Position numbers and translations under genes: made by a program
Source of the DNA: Acinetobacter brisouii CIP 110357
GTDB lineage: Bacteria > Pseudomonadota > Gammaproteobacteria > Pseudomonadales > Moraxellaceae
Assembly (NCBI RefSeq): GCF_000488275.1
Contig: NZ_KI530762.1
Span: 1,219,893-1,283,892 of the forward strand
Reading direction: 5' to 3'
Length of the DNA stretch: 64,000 nt
The notes under the pieces: generated by a model
What the model was told of the DNA's origin: nothing
The model's database searches: none
The model's input: only the letters and a program-made list of their open reading frames with translations
Shown here: one piece after another, positions 48,148 through 57,309 of the stretch
How positions within the stretch are numbered: the first letter of the stretch is position 1
Layout of the letters: each line of letters starts with the position of its first letter

Positions 48148-48588
48148 ATGAATATTAACGATATAAAAGCATTGCTTGAGCAATCTGAATGGTATCAACC
48201 AAATGATGATGATTCATCTATCTATTTAGCTAAAGATGATATTTTTTTAAAATTTAAAGTAGAAAAAGAAGAAGATGGTGATTTTAATGTTGGAAATCTT
48301 CCTCCAAATATACAATCTTTTTACAGAATTCTTGATCAAGATATTAAGATTTCAGAAGTTTCTTTAAATAAGGTACATTTTTATTATCAAAAACAGGTGA
48401 TTAGAGCTTTTGATATATACAAATTCGGGTCTTCACATAATAATGAAAAAATATATTTCGCAAAGCCTACGAATCAATCTACTCATGTAAACATTATAGA
48501 TGACATATTCTATAAAGTTATAATTAAGAAGTTAAATACAGAATTTTCATTAGGAAAAATAATCTTTGCGAATGGAAATTTTGAATAA
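48148..48588 (+). CDS. hypothetical 146-residue acidic orphan protein
   Basis: A cytoplasmic acidic protein rich in Asp, Asn, Ile and Lys, about 25-30 percent GC in its gene. It is predicted mostly beta with a helical start (NINDIKALLEQSEWYQP). Such size, acidity and composition are typical of contact-dependent-inhibition immunity proteins, but I see no toxin or secretion gene nearby, so that is only a thought. AATAGGAAATAAC precedes the ATG and a strong terminator follows. Confidence 0.55.
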   Translation: MNINDIKALLEQSEWYQPNDDDSSIYLAKDDIFLKFKVEKEEDGDFNVGNLPPNIQSFYRILDQDIKISEVSLNKVHFYYQKQVIRAFDIYKFGSSHNNEKIYFAKPTNQSTHVNIIDDIFYKVIIKKLNTEFSLGKIIFANGNFE

Positions 48589-48603
48589 ATCGGTATTGAA
48601 TAG

Positions 48604-48629
48604 AAAGCGACCAACAGGTCGCTTTTTTT
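48604..48629 (+). terminator. terminator after 48148 gene
   Basis: AGCGACC and GGTCGCT form a perfect 7-bp stem around AACA, followed by seven T. Confidence 0.9.
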
Positions 48630-48762
48630 CTTCCCTGTAAGGCGAACGGTTCCTTTATCAAATCTTTGAAACTTTCCTTATGTTGGGCAATCAGCAGCTA
48701 AATGCTAAATAACTCTAACCATTCAGACCTTAGCGGCTACAGTGATAAGCAGTAGGAAAGGT

Positions 48763-49001
48763 ATGGATATCACAAAGCAACAAAATAAGTTGATTGAAGC
48801 GAACGGTAGTAAATTACACCTGAACTTGGATTGCAATTGTTAGAAGAGGCAATGTATGGCGAAACCGCAACCCCTGCGGAAATTAGTGATCTGCCCGACA
48901 CAACCCAAGTACAGACCGAAGTTACACCTCAGATGATTCCTCTCTCTTTAAAAAAGATTTTATGCGTTGGATTGGTGTCGATTGAATTTAGTCTGCGCTG
49001 A
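48763..49001 (+). pseudogene. frameshifted remnant of an unidentified gene
   Basis: An ATG at 48763 after GGAAAGGT opens a frame reading MDITKQQNKLIEANGSKL that soon stops. From about 48813 a second frame continues with ITPELGLQLLEEAMYGETAT and PAEISDLPDTTQVQTEV, and ends at 49001. Both parts are protein-like and together suggest one gene with a frameshift. Its GC content exceeds that of the AT-rich genes around it. I do not recognise the product; the Glu/Thr/Pro-rich style recalls phage proteins. Confidence 0.4.
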
Positions 49002-49218
49002 TTTTTTATATGATTATATTTTTTAAAATTATTTTTTAAGAGTTAAATTATGAGATATATATTGTTTTTTTTCTTAAATTTCTAAAGCACACTAAATGCT
49101 GTCTTTAATTGATTTAGAGTATAAAAATATGATTTTTTACGTTAAATAACTAAATTTAATTTTTAAAAAATGAATGATTTGTATACTATTATTTGAAATT
49201 GCTTTCTAGGTTTTTAAC
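49002..49218. other. AT-rich region with no gene seen
   Basis: Very AT-rich spacer between the broken gene and the 64-residue gene; probably promoter DNA for the latter. Confidence 0.4.
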
Positions 49219-49413
49219 ATGAATAAGATACTAATTGAATTGATTCAGCCCATCAAACATGAAAAGCAAGGCTATGAACCAAAACTTTATAATGAAGGAA
49301 CACTTTTAAAAGTGGTTCATGAGGCACACGATGCTTATCTCGTTCGAGCTGATGATGAATTTTCATTTTCTGTACGTAAGTCCGATGAAAATGTGACTTG
49401 GGTAAAAATTTAA
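49219..49413 (+). CDS. hypothetical 64-residue protein
   Basis: A small cytoplasmic protein with alternating polar and hydrophobic residues, predicted as a small beta-rich fold (ILIELIQPIKH, LLKVVHEAHDAYLVRADDEF). No family recognised. It has an AT-rich leader, a weak ribosome binding site and its own terminator, so it is likely a real monocistronic gene. Confidence 0.55.
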   Translation: MNKILIELIQPIKHEKQGYEPKLYNEGTLLKVVHEAHDAYLVRADDEFSFSVRKSDENVTWVKI

Positions 49414-49437
49414 AATAGCCCAATATTGAATACTTCC

Positions 49438-49472
49438 AACCCCTTATCTTTAAATGAGACAAGGGGTTTTTT
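49438..49472 (+). terminator. terminator after 49219 gene
   Basis: AACCCCTT and AAGGGGTT form an 8-bp stem, extended weakly into the loop, followed by T6. Confidence 0.85.
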
Positions 49473-49500
49473 ATTGTGGCTGTTTCTTTTAATGGAAAAC

Positions 49501-49516
49501 AGATTGTCGACAATCT
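49501..49516 (+). promoter_or_regulatory. palindromic operator AGATTGTCGACAATCT upstream of prp regulator
   Basis: A perfect 16-bp palindrome with core ATTGTCGACAAT. The same core occurs before rraB (62744) and before prpF (63349). It resembles sites of FadR-family GntR proteins such as MdcY of Acinetobacter. The adjacent gntR is the natural candidate binder. Confidence 0.65.
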
Positions 49517-49584
49517 TGGTTTTTAGATTGAATAAAATAAGAAAAAATCGTGTTTTATAGCACATTAGTCGTAGATAAAATTTA

Positions 49585-49598
49585 TATTGTTGACAATA
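49585..49598 (+). promoter_or_regulatory. second copy of the prp operator, one mismatch
   Basis: TATTGTTGACAATA matches the core with T for C at the centre. It lies 62 bp before the gntR start, in the expected promoter, and so suggests autoregulation. Confidence 0.55.
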
Positions 49599-49659
49599 GT
49601 TTAATTTTTGCTAAAAAATAAGCATTATTCAGTGATCTTTGATAAGAATTGTCAACACT

Positions 49660-50361
49660 ATGCAGAATTTGCTCGAAAATAATACAGCAAAAGTATATCA
49701 AACGCTTACAGATCAGATTTTTTATAAAATCCAGTCTGCCATTATCTGCGGTGATCTTCCCGCAGGGAGTAAGATTTCTGAGCCTGAACTGGCGCGCGTT
49801 TATGGCATCAGCCGCGGGCCATTGCGTGAAGCCATTCATCGTCTGGAAGGACAAAAACTGGTAGAACGCACGGCGCATGTAGGCGCGCGCGTGGTGTCAT
49901 TGTCTCATCAGCAGCTTTATGAGCTGTATCAAATCCGAGAAAGCCTTGAGGGTCTGGCTTGTCGTTTGGCGGCACAGCATATCGATAAAAAACAAATCCT
50001 GATTTTACGGGACATTTTAAAGCGCCATGCCGAAGATGATGCTTTTAAAGCAGGTAAGGGCTATTTTTTACAAGAAGGTGAAGATGATTTTCACTATTGC
50101 ATTATCAAAACCAGTTGCAATAAAACCTTGGAAAAAATGCTCTGTGATGAGCTATATCACCTGATTCGAATGTATCGCATTCAGTTTTCAAAAACCCCAA
50201 ATCGTCCGCATCAGGCATTTAACGAACATATTCGTATATTAGATGCAATTGCCGATGGCGATGCCGAACTTGCCGAATTACTGATGCGACGACATATCGC
50301 TGCATCTTATAAAAATATTGAATCCAACTGGATACAAGCACAAGGAGAATCACATGTCTAA
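49660..50361 (+). CDS. GntR/FadR-family regulator of the methylcitrate genes
   Basis: A 233-residue regulator. The winged helix spans about residues 15-85 ([20 protein letters not shown], then [15 protein letters not shown]), followed by an FCD domain with ligand/metal His in [20 protein letters not shown] and [11 protein letters not shown]. It heads the prpB-prpC-acnD operon and overlaps prpB by 8 bp, so it is very probably the regulator of propionate catabolism, responding to a methylcitrate-cycle intermediate. ATG 49660 is chosen over a TTG at 49639. The operator copies upstream support autoregulation. Confidence 0.87.
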   Translation: MQNLLENNTAKVYQTLTDQIFYKIQSAIICGDLPAGSKISEPELARVYGISRGPLREAIHRLEGQKLVERTAHVGARVVSLSHQQLYELYQIRESLEGLACRLAAQHIDKKQILILRDILKRHAEDDAFKAGKGYFLQEGEDDFHYCIIKTSCNKTLEKMLCDELYHLIRMYRIQFSKTPNRPHQAFNEHIRILDAIADGDAELAELLMRRHIAASYKNIESNWIQAQGESHV

Positions 50362-51238
50362 TTTATCTGCGGGTCAGCGTTTCCGTGATGCCGTCGCGGC
50401 TGAAAAACCGTTACAGGTTGTCGGAACCATTAACGCTAACCACGCTTTACTGGCAAAACGAGCAGGCTATAAAGCCATCTATTTATCAGGAGGTGGGGTT
50501 GCCGCAGGCTCATTAGGTTTGCCTGATTTAGGCATTAGTAACCTCGATGACGTTTTGACTGATGTTCGCCGTATTACTGACGTATGCGACTTACCGTTAT
50601 TGGTTGATGCTGATACAGGTTTTGGTGCATCAGCATTTAATATTGCGCGTACGACCAAGTCTTTAATTAAGTTTGGTGCAGCAGCCATGCATATTGAAGA
50701 TCAGGTTGGGGCAAAACGTTGTGGACACCGCCCAAACAAAGCCATTGTTTCTCAACAGGAAATGGTAGATCGCATTAAAGCCGCAGTCGATGCTCGTGGC
50801 GACGACAAATTTGTGATTATGGCGCGTACCGATGCTTTGGCAGTGGAAGGTTTGCAAGCAGCAATTGACCGTGCAAGTGCTTATATTGAAGCGGGTGCAG
50901 ACATGCTGTTCCCTGAAGCCATTACTGAGTTGTCAATGTACAAACAGTTTGCCGATGCCGTGCATGTGCCAATTTTAGCCAACATTACCGAATTTGGTTC
51001 TACGCCGTTATTTACCACTGAAGAACTGGCTTCTGCCGACGTGAGCATTGCTTTGTATCCACTGTCAGCATTCCGCGCCATGAATAAAGCTGCGGAAAAT
51101 GTTTACCAGACCTTGCGTAAAGAAGGCACGCAAAAAAATGTGGTCGATACCATGCAGACTCGTCAGGAATTGTATGACCGTATCAACTACCATCAGTTTG
51201 AACAGTATTTAGATGCCTCATTCGAGAAAAATAAATAA
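50354..51238 (+). CDS. prpB: 2-methylisocitrate lyase
   Basis: A 294-residue cytoplasmic enzyme that cleaves 2-methylisocitrate to pyruvate and succinate, the last step of the methylcitrate cycle. The PEP mutase/isocitrate lyase fold is shown by [15 protein letters not shown], the Mg site [10 protein letters not shown], the catalytic KRCGH motif ([12 protein letters not shown]), [11 protein letters not shown] and LFPEAITE. Length equals E. coli PrpB (296). ATG 50354 has AAGGAG six bases upstream and overlaps the gntR end. Confidence 0.96.
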   Translation: MSNLSAGQRFRDAVAAEKPLQVVGTINANHALLAKRAGYKAIYLSGGGVAAGSLGLPDLGISNLDDVLTDVRRITDVCDLPLLVDADTGFGASAFNIARTTKSLIKFGAAAMHIEDQVGAKRCGHRPNKAIVSQQEMVDRIKAAVDARGDDKFVIMARTDALAVEGLQAAIDRASAYIEAGADMLFPEAITELSMYKQFADAVHVPILANITEFGSTPLFTTEELASADVSIALYPLSAFRAMNKAAENVYQTLRKEGTQKNVVDTMQTRQELYDRINYHQFEQYLDASFEKNK

Positions 51239-51304
51239 GCATTTTACTGCTGAACTGGTTCAATAATTTTTACAACAATATGAAATAGACAAAAGGAAAC
51301 TGTC

Positions 51305-52465
51305 ATGAATACACAAGTTGAAAAAACAGAATTCAAACCAAAAAAATCAGTTGCGCTCAGCGGTCAAGTCGCTGGGAGCACAGCACTATGTACCGTAGGA
51401 CGCAGTGGTAATGATCTGCATTACCGTGGTTACGACATTCTTGACTTGGCGGTACATTGCCAGTTTGAAGAAGTGGCGTATTTACTGGTACATGGAAAAT
51501 TGCCCAATACAGCAGAGTTAAGCGCTTATAAAGCCAAGCTCAAATCACTGCGTGGTTTGCCAGCAAGCTTAAAGACTGCATTGGAGCAACTACCACCATC
51601 TGCTCACCCAATGGATGTCATGCGTACAGGTGTTTCGGTTTTGGGCTGCTTAACGCCAGAACATGATGACCATAACTATGCAGGTGCGCGTGATATTGCT
51701 GACAAGTTGATGGCAAGTTTGGGTTCAATGTTGCTGTACTGGTATCACTTAAGCCATAACGGAAAACGTATTGAAGTTGAAACTGACGATGACTCGATTG
51801 GTGCGCACTTCCTGCATTTGTTGCATGGTGAAAAACCGTGTGAACAATGGATTCAAGCCATGCATACATCTTTGATTTTGTATGCTGAGCATGAATTTAA
51901 CGCGTCAACATTTACTTCACGTGTGATTTCGGGTACAGGTTCAGACATGTATTCGAGCATTGCAGGGGCGATTGGTGCATTGCGTGGGCCGAAACACGGT
52001 GGCGCAAACGAAGTTGCATTTGTGATTCAGCAGCGTTACAACACTGCCGATGAAGCTGAAGCCGATATTCGTAAGCGTGTCGAAAACAAAGAAGTCGTGA
52101 TCGGTTTCGGGCATCCAGTCTATACCATCGCTGATCCGCGTAATGAAGTGATCAAGAAAATCGCTTCTGAACTTGCCGATGTACAGCAGAACAAAAAAAT
52201 GTATCTGATCGCGGAGCGTCTAGAAGCCGTGATGAAAGAAGTTAAAAACATGTTCCCGAACCTTGACTGGTTTAGTGCAGTGAGCTATCACCTGATGGGT
52301 GTGCCAACAGCAATGTTTACCCCATTGTTTGTAATTGCACGTACAGCAGGCTGGTCGGCACATGTGATTGAACAACGCCAAGATGGCAAGATTATTCGAC
52401 CAAGCGCACATTATACAGGTCCAGAGAACCTTAAATTTGTGCCACTTGCGGAGCGTGATGCATGA
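51305..52465 (+). CDS. prpC: 2-methylcitrate synthase
   Basis: A 386-residue enzyme of the citrate synthase family that condenses propionyl-CoA and oxaloacetate. Conserved features are [12 protein letters not shown] at the N-terminus, [19 protein letters not shown] (first catalytic His), GPKHGGANE (His), and [13 protein letters not shown], with the catalytic Asp near [14 protein letters not shown]. The short length and the [16 protein letters not shown] start mark PrpC rather than GltA. AAAGGAAAC precedes the ATG. Its stop overlaps the acnD start (ATGA). Confidence 0.95.
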   Translation: MNTQVEKTEFKPKKSVALSGQVAGSTALCTVGRSGNDLHYRGYDILDLAVHCQFEEVAYLLVHGKLPNTAELSAYKAKLKSLRGLPASLKTALEQLPPSAHPMDVMRTGVSVLGCLTPEHDDHNYAGARDIADKLMASLGSMLLYWYHLSHNGKRIEVETDDDSIGAHFLHLLHGEKPCEQWIQAMHTSLILYAEHEFNASTFTSRVISGTGSDMYSSIAGAIGALRGPKHGGANEVAFVIQQRYNTADEAEADIRKRVENKEVVIGFGHPVYTIADPRNEVIKKIASELADVQQNKKMYLIAERLEAVMKEVKNMFPNLDWFSAVSYHLMGVPTAMFTPLFVIARTAGWSAHVIEQRQDGKIIRPSAHYTGPENLKFVPLAERDA

Positions 52466-55062
52466 ACACCCAGTACCGTAAAAAGTTGCCGCATAGCAAC
52501 TTAGATTATTTTGATGTGGTACAGGCAGTTGAAGACCTGCAAGCAGGTGCTTGGGCAAAACTGCCATATATCAGCCGTGTGCATGCTGAAAATATTGTAC
52601 GCTGTGCTGAACCTGAAAAAATTAAAGACTATTTGCTCCAAATTATACAAGGTAAGCAGGAACTCGATTTCCCGTGGTTTCCTGCACGTGTCGTGTGTCA
52701 TGATATTTTAGGGCAAACTGCACTGGTTGACCTTGCAGGGCTGCGTGACGCGATTGCAGATAAAGGCGGTGACCCTTCTAAAGTTAACCCAGTTGTACCA
52801 ACCCAGTTGATTGTCGATCACTCTTTGGCAGTGGAATATGGTGGTTTCGACCCTGATGCTTTTGCCAAAAACCGCGCTGTGGAAGATCGCCGTAACGAAG
52901 ACCGTTTTCACTTTATTGAGTGGACAAAAACTGCTTTTAAAAATGTCGATGTAATTCCTGCGGGCAACGGCATCATGCACCAGATCAATCTGGAAAAAAT
53001 GTCGCCTGTGATTCAAGTGCGTGATGGTGTGGCATTTCCAGATACCTGTGTCGGCACAGATTCGCATACGCCACATACCGATGCTTTGGGTGTGATTTCG
53101 GTCGGTGTCGGTGGCTTAGAAGCTGAAAATGTCATGCTTGGTCGCGCTTCTTGGATGCGCCTGCCTGACATTATTGGAGTTGAGCTGATTGGTCAGCGCC
53201 AAGCGGGCATTACTGCAACCGACATCGTTTTGGCACTCACTGAGTTTTTGCGTAAAGAGCGTGTGGTTGGTGCATATTTGGAGTTCTTTGGTGAAGGTGC
53301 TGACAGCATGTCTGTTGGTGATCGCGCCACCATTTCCAATATGACGCCGGAATATGGCGCAACTGCGGCAATGTTCTATATCGACCAAAACACGATTGAT
53401 TATTTACGTCTGACTGGTCGTGAAGATGCACAAGTTGAGTTGGTCGAAACCTACGCGAAACAAGTAGGTTTGTGGTCAAGCAGCCTAAAACAAGCTGAAT
53501 ATCCACGCGTTTTACGCTTCGACTTGTCTAAAGTGACCCGTAATATTGCAGGGCCATCTAACCCACATGCGCGTGTGTCTACGAGCGATTTGAAAGAAAA
53601 AGGCATTGCAGGTGTAGTTGAGCATCGTACCGATGGTTTAATGCCAGATGGTGCAATTATCATTGCCGCGATTACCTCATGTACCAATACCTCGAATCCA
53701 CGTAACACGGTTGCTGCTGGTTTGTTGGCACGTAAAGCCAATGAATTGGGTTTAACCCGTAAACCGTGGGTGAAATCTTCTTTTGCTCCTGGTTCAAAAG
53801 CGGCTGCACTGTACTTGGAAGAAGCAGGCGTGTTGCATGACCTTGAAAAGCTCGGTTTCGGCATCGTGGCATATGCATGTACGACCTGTAACGGTATGTC
53901 TGGTGCATTAGACCCTGTTATTCAACGCGAAATTATTGACCGTGATTTGTACGCTACAGCAGTACTTTCAGGTAACCGTAATTTTGATGGTCGTATTCAT
54001 CCGTATGCAAAACAGGCGTTCTTAGCATCGCCACCGTTGGTTGTTGCATATGCGATTGCAGGAACGATTCGTTTTGACATTGAAAAAGATGCTTTGGGTA
54101 CAGACAAAGACGGCAACCCGATTTACCTGAAAGATATCTGGCCGAGCGATGCTGAAATTGATGCCTTAGTCAAAGAATCGGTAAAACCTGAACAGTTCCG
54201 TAAAGTCTATATTCCAATGTTTGACTTAGGTGAAATTGAGCAGGCGAAAAGCCCGCTGTATGAATGGCGTGCGCAAAGTACCTATATCCGCCGTCCACCG
54301 TATTGGGAAGGCGCTTTGGCTGCACCGCGTACTTTGACTCACATGCGTCCGTTGGCAATTTTGCCTGACAACATCACCACTGATCATTTGTCTCCGTCTA
54401 ATGCGATTGTGAAAAAATCGGCAGCAGGCGAGTACTTGGCAAAAATGGGTGTACCAGAGGAAGATTTCAACTCTTATGCAACCCACCGCGGAGATCACCT
54501 CACTGCACAGCGCGCGACTTTAGCCAATCCGAAACTGTTTAATGAAATGGTGCTCAATGAAGATGGCTCGGTGAAACAAGGTTCTCTTGCCCGTGTTGAG
54601 CCTGATGGCAAGGTCATGCGCATGTGGGAAGCGATTGAAACTTACATGAACCGCAAACAGCCACTTATCATTATTGCGGGTGCGGATTATGGTCAGGGTT
54701 CTAGCCGTGACTGGGCAGCCAAAGGTGTGCGTCTTGCAGGTGTTGAAGCGATTGTTGCCGAAGGTTTTGAGCGTATTCACCGTACTAACCTGATTGGTAT
54801 GGGCGTGTTGCCATTGCAGTTTAAGGCAGGCACAACTCGCAAGACTTTAGCGCTTGATGGTACTGAAATGTATAGCGTGATTGGTAATATTGCGCCGCGT
54901 GCGACTGTGACTTTGGTGATTGAACGTATTAACGGTGAAATCGTTGAAGTGCCTGTAACCTGTCGTCTGGATACCGAAGAAGAAGTGCATGTGTATGAGG
55001 CGGGCGGTGTGTTGCAGCGTTTTGCACAGGACTTTTTGGAAGGTGAAGGTCAGGCAGCGTAA
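52462..55062 (+). CDS. acnD: Fe/S-dependent 2-methylcitrate dehydratase
   Basis: An 866-residue aconitase-family enzyme that dehydrates 2-methylcitrate; the product is processed further with PrpF. The 4Fe-4S Cys ligands lie in [15 protein letters not shown] and [10 protein letters not shown]. Active-site segments include [20 protein letters not shown], cited as [26 protein letters not shown], and the swivel-domain [16 protein letters not shown]. Length matches AcnD (about 865), not AcnA (about 890). It replaces PrpD, which is absent. In Shewanella, AcnD needs PrpF, which here lies 8.4 kb downstream. Confidence 0.95.
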   Translation: MNTQYRKKLPHSNLDYFDVVQAVEDLQAGAWAKLPYISRVHAENIVRCAEPEKIKDYLLQIIQGKQELDFPWFPARVVCHDILGQTALVDLAGLRDAIADKGGDPSKVNPVVPTQLIVDHSLAVEYGGFDPDAFAKNRAVEDRRNEDRFHFIEWTKTAFKNVDVIPAGNGIMHQINLEKMSPVIQVRDGVAFPDTCVGTDSHTPHTDALGVISVGVGGLEAENVMLGRASWMRLPDIIGVELIGQRQAGITATDIVLALTEFLRKERVVGAYLEFFGEGADSMSVGDRATISNMTPEYGATAAMFYIDQNTIDYLRLTGREDAQVELVETYAKQVGLWSSSLKQAEYPRVLRFDLSKVTRNIAGPSNPHARVSTSDLKEKGIAGVVEHRTDGLMPDGAIIIAAITSCTNTSNPRNTVAAGLLARKANELGLTRKPWVKSSFAPGSKAAALYLEEAGVLHDLEKLGFGIVAYACTTCNGMSGALDPVIQREIIDRDLYATAVLSGNRNFDGRIHPYAKQAFLASPPLVVAYAIAGTIRFDIEKDALGTDKDGNPIYLKDIWPSDAEIDALVKESVKPEQFRKVYIPMFDLGEIEQAKSPLYEWRAQSTYIRRPPYWEGALAAPRTLTHMRPLAILPDNITTDHLSPSNAIVKKSAAGEYLAKMGVPEEDFNSYATHRGDHLTAQRATLANPKLFNEMVLNEDGSVKQGSLARVEPDGKVMRMWEAIETYMNRKQPLIIIAGADYGQGSSRDWAAKGVRLAGVEAIVAEGFERIHRTNLIGMGVLPLQFKAGTTRKTLALDGTEMYSVIGNIAPRATVTLVIERINGEIVEVPVTCRLDTEEEVHVYEAGGVLQRFAQDFLEGEGQAA

Positions 55063-55100
55063 TTGCCCAGTTTTAGTTAAAGTTTATTGATATTGTTCAA

Positions 55101-55131
55101 AAAAAGCCCTACTGTGAAGTGGGGTTTTTAT
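55101..55131. terminator. terminator after acnD
   Basis: AGCCCTACT and AGTGGGGTT form a 9-bp stem (two G-U) with a 4-nt loop between A and T tracts. It separates acnD from the AT-rich gene that follows. Confidence 0.8.
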
Positions 55132-55148
55132 TTTGCATCTGAGGGCAC

Positions 55149-56711
55149 ATGAGAGATTTGGGACAACTAGGCGAAAGTACATTTGAAATGTGGTGTGCTC
55201 AGGTTGGTTTGATTGCTAATGGCTCAGCTATAGATAAAACAGGATGGGATTATTATGTTGAATTCCCAATATCTTCAAATGTAACTACTAAAGAATTACA
55301 TAAATCAGCGTTTGAATGTAAGGTTCAAGTTAAGGCGACTGACAAACAAGATAGAAAACTTCCAATAACTATTTCTAATCTTAGAAGAATGGCAACAGCG
55401 CAAATGCCCACATTCTATGCTTTTTTAGAATTTGATGGAAAAAATGAAGTGCAAAATGCATTTATTTTGCATATAGATAATGATCTGGTTTTTAAAATTC
55501 TTAAAAAAATTCATGAAATAGAGCAGAGTGAAAGTGAGAAAGATAAAAATTTAAATAAAAGGAAAATGACACTTTTCTATAATGAACAACATAAGCTTGA
55601 AAAATTAGACGGTAATAATCTTAAAGAAACTATATTAAAATATATAGGTGAAAATTATTCGGAATATATAGTTGGTAAAAATAAATACTTACAAGACTGT
55701 GGTTTCGAAGATGAATCTATAACGATGAAATTCTCTATTGAAGGTGAAGATGGCATTCAGAAAATTATTGATGTTTCATTGGGGTTGGAGAAGGAATTTA
55801 ATGTAAAAAATCTTATAAGTATTGAAAAACGATTTGGTATCCCAGATAAAAAATCCCAAGTTGAATTATCAAATGCAAAATTGAGTCTGGATATGTTACC
55901 TCCTAAAAGAGGTAAAATTCGATTTAAGGAAGATAATTTATCATATGGTTTAGTTTTTGATATAGATTTTTATAATTCACCCTTTAATAGTTCTAAAGAG
56001 TTTAAGAGATTTTTAAAATTTAGACTTATTAATGATTTATTTGATATTATTTTTGAACCATATGCAGGAAAAGTTAATTATAAATTTAATTTATGGGATA
56101 AAAATAGAAGATTTGAATTAAAAATATTAAAAGATGCTATTGCTTTAATAAATATAATGAGCAGGGATAATCAAAAGATTATAGTTGAATTAGAAATAGA
56201 AAATTTAAATACCTTGACCTTTGATTTTAAAAGTAAGTATGTAAAAAGAGATTTAGGTGTTTTTGATGAATTATTAAGTAAGGTATTGCAAATATGTTTT
56301 CAAGCAAAAATTTATGAAGAAATAACTATTTCGATACAAGAATTATATCATTATAAGCAAGAAATTGAGCAGTTTCATACATTAATCACTAAGTCTGATC
56401 GCTGTGATTTTATGGCTGAATTTGAATTGAAAGAGAAATTAACTTTTAATAAAGCAGCTTTTATTGCTGTAATTACATGTCGACTAGGTAGCCATACTCT
56501 GGGGATGATTTATACAATATTTGGAGAAATAAAAGAAACATCAAAGTATAAATTTAGAATTGAAAGTGTTGAATCAGTAATAGAAAAAACTTTTATTTAT
56601 ATATCAAATACAGATGATGTAAATTTACTAGAGCAAGATCTATTAAAGTCAATAAATCATATAAGTTCAAAATATGAAGATAAATATAATGTTATTTATA
56701 ATTGGAACTAA
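55149..56711 (+). CDS. AT-rich protein with DUF4365-like nuclease N-terminus, candidate defence factor
   Basis: A 520-residue cytoplasmic protein. Residues 1-100 look like the DUF4365 branch of the PD-(D/E)XK nucleases: LGESTFEMWCAQVGLIANGS, then GWDYYVEFP with the predicted metal Asp34, and ECKVQVKATD with Gln60-X-Lys62 (Glu56 and Lys58 also nearby). Then PTFYAFLEFDG as in the family. The remaining ~400 residues are Lys/Ile/Asn-rich, mixed alpha/beta and unrecognised. The gene is far more AT-rich than its neighbours and lies between acnD and the rest of the prp genes, which suggests acquisition. Single-gene defence or a restriction-like role is inference; other nucleic-acid roles remain open. 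Confidence 0.6.
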   Translation: MRDLGQLGESTFEMWCAQVGLIANGSAIDKTGWDYYVEFPISSNVTTKELHKSAFECKVQVKATDKQDRKLPITISNLRRMATAQMPTFYAFLEFDGKNEVQNAFILHIDNDLVFKILKKIHEIEQSESEKDKNLNKRKMTLFYNEQHKLEKLDGNNLKETILKYIGENYSEYIVGKNKYLQDCGFEDESITMKFSIEGEDGIQKIIDVSLGLEKEFNVKNLISIEKRFGIPDKKSQVELSNAKLSLDMLPPKRGKIRFKEDNLSYGLVFDIDFYNSPFNSSKEFKRFLKFRLINDLFDIIFEPYAGKVNYKFNLWDKNRRFELKILKDAIALINIMSRDNQKIIVELEIENLNTLTFDFKSKYVKRDLGVFDELLSKVLQICFQAKIYEEITISIQELYHYKQEIEQFHTLITKSDRCDFMAEFELKEKLTFNKAAFIAVITCRLGSHTLGMIYTIFGEIKETSKYKFRIESVESVIEKTFIYISNTDDVNLLEQDLLKSINHISSKYEDKYNVIYNWN

Positions 56712-56715
56712 TTTC

Positions 56716-56731
56716 ATAGACAGCTGTCTAT
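56716..56731. repeat. perfect palindrome ATAGACAGCTGTCTAT
   Basis: A 16-bp perfect palindrome 5 bp after the stop of the DUF4365-like gene. It has no loop, so it is more likely a protein site than a hairpin. Confidence 0.5.
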
Positions 56732-56743
56732 TGTCTTAAATCA

Positions 56744-56770
56744 AAGCTCCATCTCACGGGGCTTATTTGT
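56744..56770 (+). terminator. weak terminator-like hairpin after the 55149 gene
   Basis: AAGCTCC and GGGGCTT pair over 7 bp (one G-U) with a 7-nt loop; the downstream T run is short. Confidence 0.45.
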
Positions 56771-57024
56771 ATCAAAATTTAAGACTTTCATCTTATAACA
56801 AAAAAACAGCATCAAATTTCCATCACCCAAGGAAAATAGTTTTTGCGCATAAGTACATTAAAAGTAAGAAGAATTTTATAAAACAGGTAGGCTTGGTTGT
56901 TCAAATTTATTAATCATTCATTTATTTAAATTATGTAGTCATTTTAATTGGAAATAATGTGTAGACAAGCCACTCATTTTGTCTATACTTTGAACACCAT
57001 TTCTAAAATCTATGGAGAACAAAG

Positions 57025-57168
57025 ATGGTAACTGCTGGCTCTCAACCTGGAACAGGCTTCTATTTTTGTGTCCAATGCGGACATCGCGTTTACTTAGAAA
57101 TTGGTACAGACCGTTTACCCCAGTGTACCAAATGCCTTGGCAATAAATTTAACAATAAAATTGCTTAA
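57025..57168 (+). CDS. 47-residue zinc-ribbon protein
   Basis: A short gene with GGAG nine bases before the ATG. The product has one rubredoxin-like knuckle pair: FYFCVQCGHRVYL (Cys15, Cys18) and LPQCTKCLGNKF (Cys34, Cys37), the spacing of a four-Cys zinc ribbon. There is no membrane segment. The function is unknown; such microproteins may act as small regulators or metal-site subunits. A strong terminator follows at 57204, and it precedes the convergent sdaA. Confidence 0.75.
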   Translation: MVTAGSQPGTGFYFCVQCGHRVYLEIGTDRLPQCTKCLGNKFNNKIA

Positions 57169-57203
57169 GGCTGCACTTATAAAAACAGCTACTCTCTGTT
57201 TTT

Positions 57204-57234
57204 AAAAAAGCCCTATCGTGTGATAGGGCTTTTT
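57204..57234. terminator. bidirectional terminator between zinc-ribbon gene and sdaA
   Basis: AGCCCTATC and GATAGGGCT form a perfect 9-bp stem with loop GTGT between A6 and T5 tracts. Confidence 0.92.
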
Positions 57235-57309
57235 ACGTTTGTGTATGTATCAGTAAATATTTAAGTTTTTGAAATTTAAGTGTCGATTTACAGATTGAGC
57301 ATGAAACGA

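Noticed and set aside
47341..49413. Complete prophage or integrative element
   Set aside because: No integrase, structural phage gene, attachment repeat or tRNA is present; only orphan genes and one fragment can be supported.
53116..53388. Open frames antisense to acnD
   Set aside because: Several overlapping antisense frames occur across acnD; all lie within the clear aconitase-family sequence and none has independent support.
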